NCBI GenBank assembly: GCA_946481445.1
Contig: CAMLOA010000045.1
Span: 1-9,168, forward strand
DNA length: 9,168 nucleotides
Direction of reading: 5' to 3'
From: an uncultured Devosia sp.
GTDB lineage: Bacteria > Pseudomonadota > Alphaproteobacteria > Rhizobiales > Devosiaceae
The notes beneath the pieces were generated by a model. That model had not been told where the DNA came from. It ran no database searches and was given only the letters and a program-made list of their open reading frames with translations. Below are positions 6,749 to 9,168 of the stretch, in pieces. Numbering within the stretch: the first letter of the stretch is position 1; the number at the start of each line of letters is the position of its first letter. The position numbers and the translations under genes are program-made.

Positions 6749-7964
6749 GAGCTGCCCCAAGTTCGGCGAGGCGCTTCTCGATGAATCGGCGTTCTGCGGG
6801 CTGGGCCGCGAGCGCCAGGGCGGTTCGATAGGCCTCGATCGCTTCCGGCCCGCGCCCCAGGCGGCGCAGCATGTCGGCGCGGGCGGCATGGAGCAGGCGA
6901 TAGTCGCCCAGTTCGTCAGCAAGGCCATCCATCAGCGCCAGCCCCGCCTCCGGGCCGCGATGCAGGGCCACCGCGACGGCACGGTTGAGCGCCACGATGG
7001 GCGAGGGTTCCAGCCGCATCAGCAGGTCGTAGAATGCAATGATGCGCGGCCAGTCGGTTGGCGTGGCGGCGTGGGCCGCGGCAATGGCTGCCTGGATCGA
7101 ATAGATGCTGAACCGTCCCTGCAGGACGCGCCGGACCAGGGCCTGGCCTTCGGCAATCTGGCCGGCGTCCCAGAGCGAACGGTCCTGTTCGTCGAGCGGT
7201 ACCAGCTCGCCATTGACTACGCGCGCATGCCGTCTCGCGTCGTGCAGCAGCATCAGGGCCAACAGCCCCTTGACCTCGGGTTCCTCAATCAGCCTGTCGA
7301 GCAGCCGCGCCAGCCGGATCGCCTCCGCGCACAATGGGCCGCGCACCGCCTCGTCGCCCGAACTGGCCAGGTATCCTTCGTTGAAGACGAGGTAGATCAC
7401 GGCCAGCACGCTTTCCATGCGCGCGGGCAGTTCCTCGGGGCCCGGCACGACATAGGGGATGGCCGCCTCCCGGATCTTGGCCTTGGCGCGGACGATGCGC
7501 TGGGCGATCGTGACGGGCTTGGCAAGGTAGGCTGCCGCGATCTCCTCGGTGGTCAGGCCGCAGACTTCCCTCAGGGTCAGCGCCACCTGCGCGTCCGGCG
7601 ACAGCGCCGGATGGCAACAGGTGAAGATCAGCCTGAGCTGGTCGTCGGCGATCTCGGGTGCTTCGGAATCCTCGGGAACGGCTTCGGTCTCGATCCGATG
7701 GACGAGTTCATAGGTCGCCGCGGCAAATCGGGCTTCGCGGCGAATGCGGTCGATGGCACGGAAGCGCCCGGCCGAGACCAGCCAGGCGCGCGGATTGGCG
7801 GGTACACCGGTGCGTGGCCAGGCGTCCAACGCGGCCACCCAGGCATCGTGCAACGCCTCCTCCGCCCGCTCGAAACCTCCGAGCAGGCGGATGAGCGTGG
7901 CCAGAACGCGTGGGGCCTCCGCGCGATAGACCGTCTCGATGGTGTGGCGCGCATCGATGCTCAC
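6738..7964 (-). CDS. ECF42-type RNA polymerase sigma factor with long C-terminal extension
   Basis: ECF sigma factor of 408 residues, about twice the usual ECF length. Region sigma-2 covers about 8-80 (ETVYRAEAPRVLATLIRLLGG, with WLVSAGRFRAIDRIRRE as its distal part) and sigma-4 about 108-168 (RLIFTCCHPALSPDAQVAL, then the helix-turn-helix TTEEIAAAYL). The extension begins with the hallmark YLVFNEGYLASSG (191-203), continues with LALMLLHDARR and ends in TPR-like helices (about 305-400, with PIVALNRAVAVA). Known: ECF42 factors have this extension, lie beside DGPF/YCII genes and have no classical anti-sigma factor; the extension is reported to be needed for activity. Start: GTG 7964 overlaps the upstream stop as GTGA, and no clear ribosome binding site precedes it, which suggests translational coupling. 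No anti-sigma gene is in the window. Confidence 0.93.
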   Translation of the reverse strand: MSIDARHTIETVYRAEAPRVLATLIRLLGGFERAEEALHDAWVAALDAWPRTGVPANPRAWLVSAGRFRAIDRIRREARFAAATYELVHRIETEAVPEDSEAPEIADDQLRLIFTCCHPALSPDAQVALTLREVCGLTTEEIAAAYLAKPVTIAQRIVRAKAKIREAAIPYVVPGPEELPARMESVLAVIYLVFNEGYLASSGDEAVRGPLCAEAIRLARLLDRLIEEPEVKGLLALMLLHDARRHARVVNGELVPLDEQDRSLWDAGQIAEGQALVRRVLQGRFSIYSIQAAIAAAHAATPTDWPRIIAFYDLLMRLEPSPIVALNRAVAVALHRGPEAGLALMDGLADELGDYRLLHAARADMLRRLGRGPEAIEAYRTALALAAQPAERRFIEKRLAELGAAPSG

Positions 7965-8302
7965 AGGATGGGCCGTACCTCGACGCTGCCGATGCGCGCC
8001 AGCGGAATGTTGGCGCCGATCTGGAGGGCTTCATCCAGATCGTTTGCTTCGATCAGGATGAAGCCGGCCACCTGCTCCTTGAGTTCGGCAAAGGGACCAT
8101 CGGTGGCGCTCATCTTGCCGCCGCGCATGCGCACGGTGGTCGCCGTGTCGGGTGATTTGAGGGCCTCGGCATGAACATACTTGCCGCGCCGCTGCAGCTC
8201 GCGGTCGTAGTCGGCGGAATCCTTGACCAGTTGCGCCCATTCCTGGGGCGGCAAGGTATCGGGCAGTGTCGAGTCAAAACAGACGAGGCAGAGATAGCGC
8301 AT
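7961..8302 (-). CDS. DGPF/YCII-related family protein, partner of ECF42
   Basis: Small soluble protein of 113 residues with a ferredoxin-like YCII-related fold. It opens with MRYLCLVCFD, has ADYDRELQRRGKYVHAEAL (30-48) and carries the name-giving DGPF motif (68-71) in ATDGPFAELKEQVAGF, then ends IGSVEVRPIL. Known: DGPF proteins are encoded next to ECF42 sigma factors in many phyla and are among their targets; their biochemical role is not settled. The ATG at 8302 is preceded by AAAGGA at a 9-nt distance from the site's last purine block (AGGA leaves 7 nt), a good site. The frame continues upstream to 8704, but that part is a shadow of the histidine kinase gene. The stop overlaps the sigma factor start (GTGA). 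An ECF42-like promoter lies just upstream. Confidence 0.93.
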   Translation of the reverse strand: MRYLCLVCFDSTLPDTLPPQEWAQLVKDSADYDRELQRRGKYVHAEALKSPDTATTVRMRGGKMSATDGPFAELKEQVAGFILIEANDLDEALQIGANIPLARIGSVEVRPIL

Positions 8303-8331
8303 GGCGGTGTCCTTTCCGGTTGTTGCCACCG

Positions 8332-8342
8332 GTTCATCGAAC
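8332..8342. repeat. Inverted repeat GTTC-N3-GAAC over the -10 of the DGPF promoter
   Basis: GTTC-ATC-GAAC has perfect 4-bp arms and covers the proposed -10 CGAT. It could be part of an operator or be chance; short repeats of this size are common. Confidence 0.3.
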
Positions 8343-8362
8343 AGGGGAAACCGGTTTCGACA
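8336..8362 (-). promoter_or_regulatory. ECF42-type promoter of the DGPF/sigma factor operon
   Basis: On the minus strand TGTCGA (8357-8362) is followed by a 17-nt spacer and CGAT (8336-8339). This is the pattern I recall from work on Streptomyces ECF42 promoters: TGTCGA at -35 and CGA or CGTC-like at -10. The -10 lies about 33 nt before the DGPF start codon, leaving a short leader with a good AAAGGA site. Inference: the sigma factor activates its own operon. The motif match is seen in the sequence; the assignment rests on remembered literature and was not scored by any model. Confidence 0.65.
8347..8358. repeat. Perfect 12-bp palindrome GAAACCGGTTTC within the DGPF promoter
   Basis: GAAACCGGTTTC equals its own reverse complement and spans the spacer, touching the -35 TGTCGA. 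A repressor or activator dimer could bind here. A 12-bp palindrome is expected about twice by chance in a window of this size, so only its position makes it notable. Confidence 0.35.
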
Positions 8363-8379
8363 TTTGGGCAATGCGTTTT

Positions 8380-9168
8380 TCAGCCCGCGCGTTTCACGGT
8401 CCGGCCGCTCTGGTTGGCAAGGCCCGAAATCGCCGCGCGCAGGGCCGCCGGCTTGACCGGCTTTGTCACCACGGCAATGCCGCGTTCCTCGGCCAGCGTA
8501 CGCACGGCCGGGCTGCGATCGGCCGTGACCAGGGCCGCCGGCAGGTGCCCGCCCAGATTGTGCCGCAGCCACTCGATGGCATCGAGCCCCGATGTCTGGT
8601 CGAGGTGATAGTCCATCAGCACCAGGTCCGGATACCATCCCTCCAGCAGCCGCTCCCGGTCGATCTGCTTCAGGCTGAGCGCGGTCCGCACATCGCAGCC
8701 CCAATGGGCCAGCAGGCCCTCCATGGCCTCCAGGATCGCGCGTTCATTGTCGACGCAGAGCACCTTGAGGCTGAGCGTGCCGAAGCCGGCCTCGGCCGGC
8801 GGCTCGGGCAGGTCGGGCGCTGCGCGCACCGGGCGTGCCATGGGCAGGAACACCGAGAAGCGCGAACCCCTTCCCTCGACGCTGTCCAGTTCCAGCGTCA
8901 GGCCCAGCGCCGAAACCAGGCGCTGCACGATCGACAGGCCCAGGCCCAGCCCCTGGGCCATGCGGGCCCCGCGGTCGAGACGGGAGAATTCGGCAAAGAC
9001 CAGCTTGTGCTGATCGCGGTTGAAGCCGATGCCGGTATCGATGACGTCGAGCCTCAGCCGTGTGCCGCGCCGGCGCATGCCCACCAGCACCTTGCCGCCC
9101 TGGGGCGTGTACTTGATGGCGTTGGACACGAGGTTCTGCACGATGCGGCCCACCAGCGTGCGGTCGGC
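8380..9168 (-). CDS. Hybrid sensor histidine kinase/response regulator, C-terminal part (5' truncated; NahK/ErcS-like)
   Basis: The frame is open to the right edge, so the 262 visible residues are the C-terminus of a longer protein; the GTG at 9153 is internal. HATPase domain: N box NLVSNAIKYT (12-21), G1 DTGIGF (44-49) and G2 GLGLGLSI (73-80). After a proline-rich linker (about 108-128) comes a receiver domain (about 133-245): acidic pocket CVDNE (138-142), phosphoacceptor Asp186 in LVLMDYHLD, Thr215 and Lys236 in TKP. All receiver key residues are present, so phosphotransfer should work. The VGMRRRGTRLRLDVIDTG and CVDNE stretches resemble NahK/ErcS-family hybrid kinases, whose sensory part (PAS or transporter-like helices) would be outside the window. 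The gene ends 77 nt before the DGPF gene on the same strand with no clear terminator between, so read-through is possible. Confidence 0.9.
   Translation of the reverse strand, partial: ADRTLVGRIVQNLVSNAIKYTPQGGKVLVGMRRRGTRLRLDVIDTGIGFNRDQHKLVFAEFSRLDRGARMAQGLGLGLSIVQRLVSALGLTLELDSVEGRGSRFSVFLPMARPVRAAPDLPEPPAEAGFGTLSLKVLCVDNERAILEAMEGLLAHWGCDVRTALSLKQIDRERLLEGWYPDLVLMDYHLDQTSGLDAIEWLRHNLGGHLPAALVTADRSPAVRTLAEERGIAVVTKPVKPAALRAAISGLANQSGRTVKRAG

Noticed and set aside
5750..6928. 392-residue open frame on the minus strand opposite the DUF6460 and kinase genes
   Set aside because: It is a shadow of two real genes and crosses their boundaries, with low-complexity His/Arg/Pro-rich sequence and no family match that I recognise.
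8138..8143. Asking whether the receiver domain of the hybrid kinase is degenerate because it has VDNE rather than VDDE
   Set aside because: VDNE is common in this class of receiver domain, and the phosphoacceptor Asp, Thr and Lys are all present, so no loss of function is suggested. The motif itself is encoded near 8743-8757.
6735..8174. 479-residue open frame on the plus strand opposite the sigma factor and DGPF genes
   Set aside because: It mirrors two well-recognised genes, has no recognisable domain and is rich in residues typical of antisense frames in GC-rich DNA. No ribosome binding site stands out.
8303..8704. N-terminal extension of the DGPF protein to 8704
   Set aside because: The extension overlaps the histidine kinase gene in another frame. 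The ATG at 8302 has a good ribosome binding site and gives the canonical DGPF N-terminus.
1..9168. Mobile element, phage island, CRISPR array or RNA gene
   Set aside because: No transposase, integrase, direct-repeat array, tRNA-like cloverleaf or rRNA stretch was found, and codon use looks even across the window.

Overview
The window is about 9.2 kb of GC-rich DNA, almost fully coding. Codons favour G/C in the third position, as in a free-living alphaproteobacterium. Gene content points to the Hyphomicrobiales (Rhizobiales), perhaps a Devosia-like lineage: a TIGR02186/Alph_Pro_TM protein, a DUF6460 membrane protein, a PodJ-like Sel1/peptidoglycan-binding tail and the alphaproteobacterial form of the ligase-associated Lhr helicase. 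The order-level guess is fairly good; the genus is only a guess. I see no tRNA, rRNA, CRISPR array, insertion sequence, integrase or phage gene, so this looks like ordinary chromosome rather than an island.

Layout. (1) 1-479, plus strand: the 3' end of a Sel1-repeat/peptidoglycan-binding protein, followed by a hairpin that may be its terminator. (2) 623-2307, plus: a two-gene unit with a 4-bp ATGA overlap, made of a TauE/SafE-type permease and a TIGR02186 membrane-anchored periplasmic protein. (3) 2304-5584, minus: a DNA repair unit of a ligase-associated DEXH helicase (Lhr-Core type) followed by the endonuclease PdeM. The ligase and exonuclease that often accompany them are not here. (4) 5784-6748, plus: a DUF6460 two-helix membrane protein coupled through TAATG to a P-loop kinase of the uridine kinase/pantothenate kinase-like class. 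(5) 6738-8302, minus: a DGPF/YCII-family protein coupled by GTGA to an ECF42-type sigma factor with a long helical C-terminal extension. (6) 8380-9168, minus: the C-terminal part of a hybrid sensor histidine kinase whose 5' end lies beyond the window.

The most rewarding signal is upstream of the DGPF gene. The minus strand carries TGTCGA-N17-CGAT about 33 nt before the start codon, which matches the promoter pattern I recall for ECF42 sigma factors. It predicts that this sigma factor drives its own operon. Two short palindromes sit on the same promoter. The other points of interest are the split repair module, the uncharacterised permease/TIGR02186 pair, and two tail-to-tail gene overlaps (4 and 11 bp) that leave no room for ordinary terminators.
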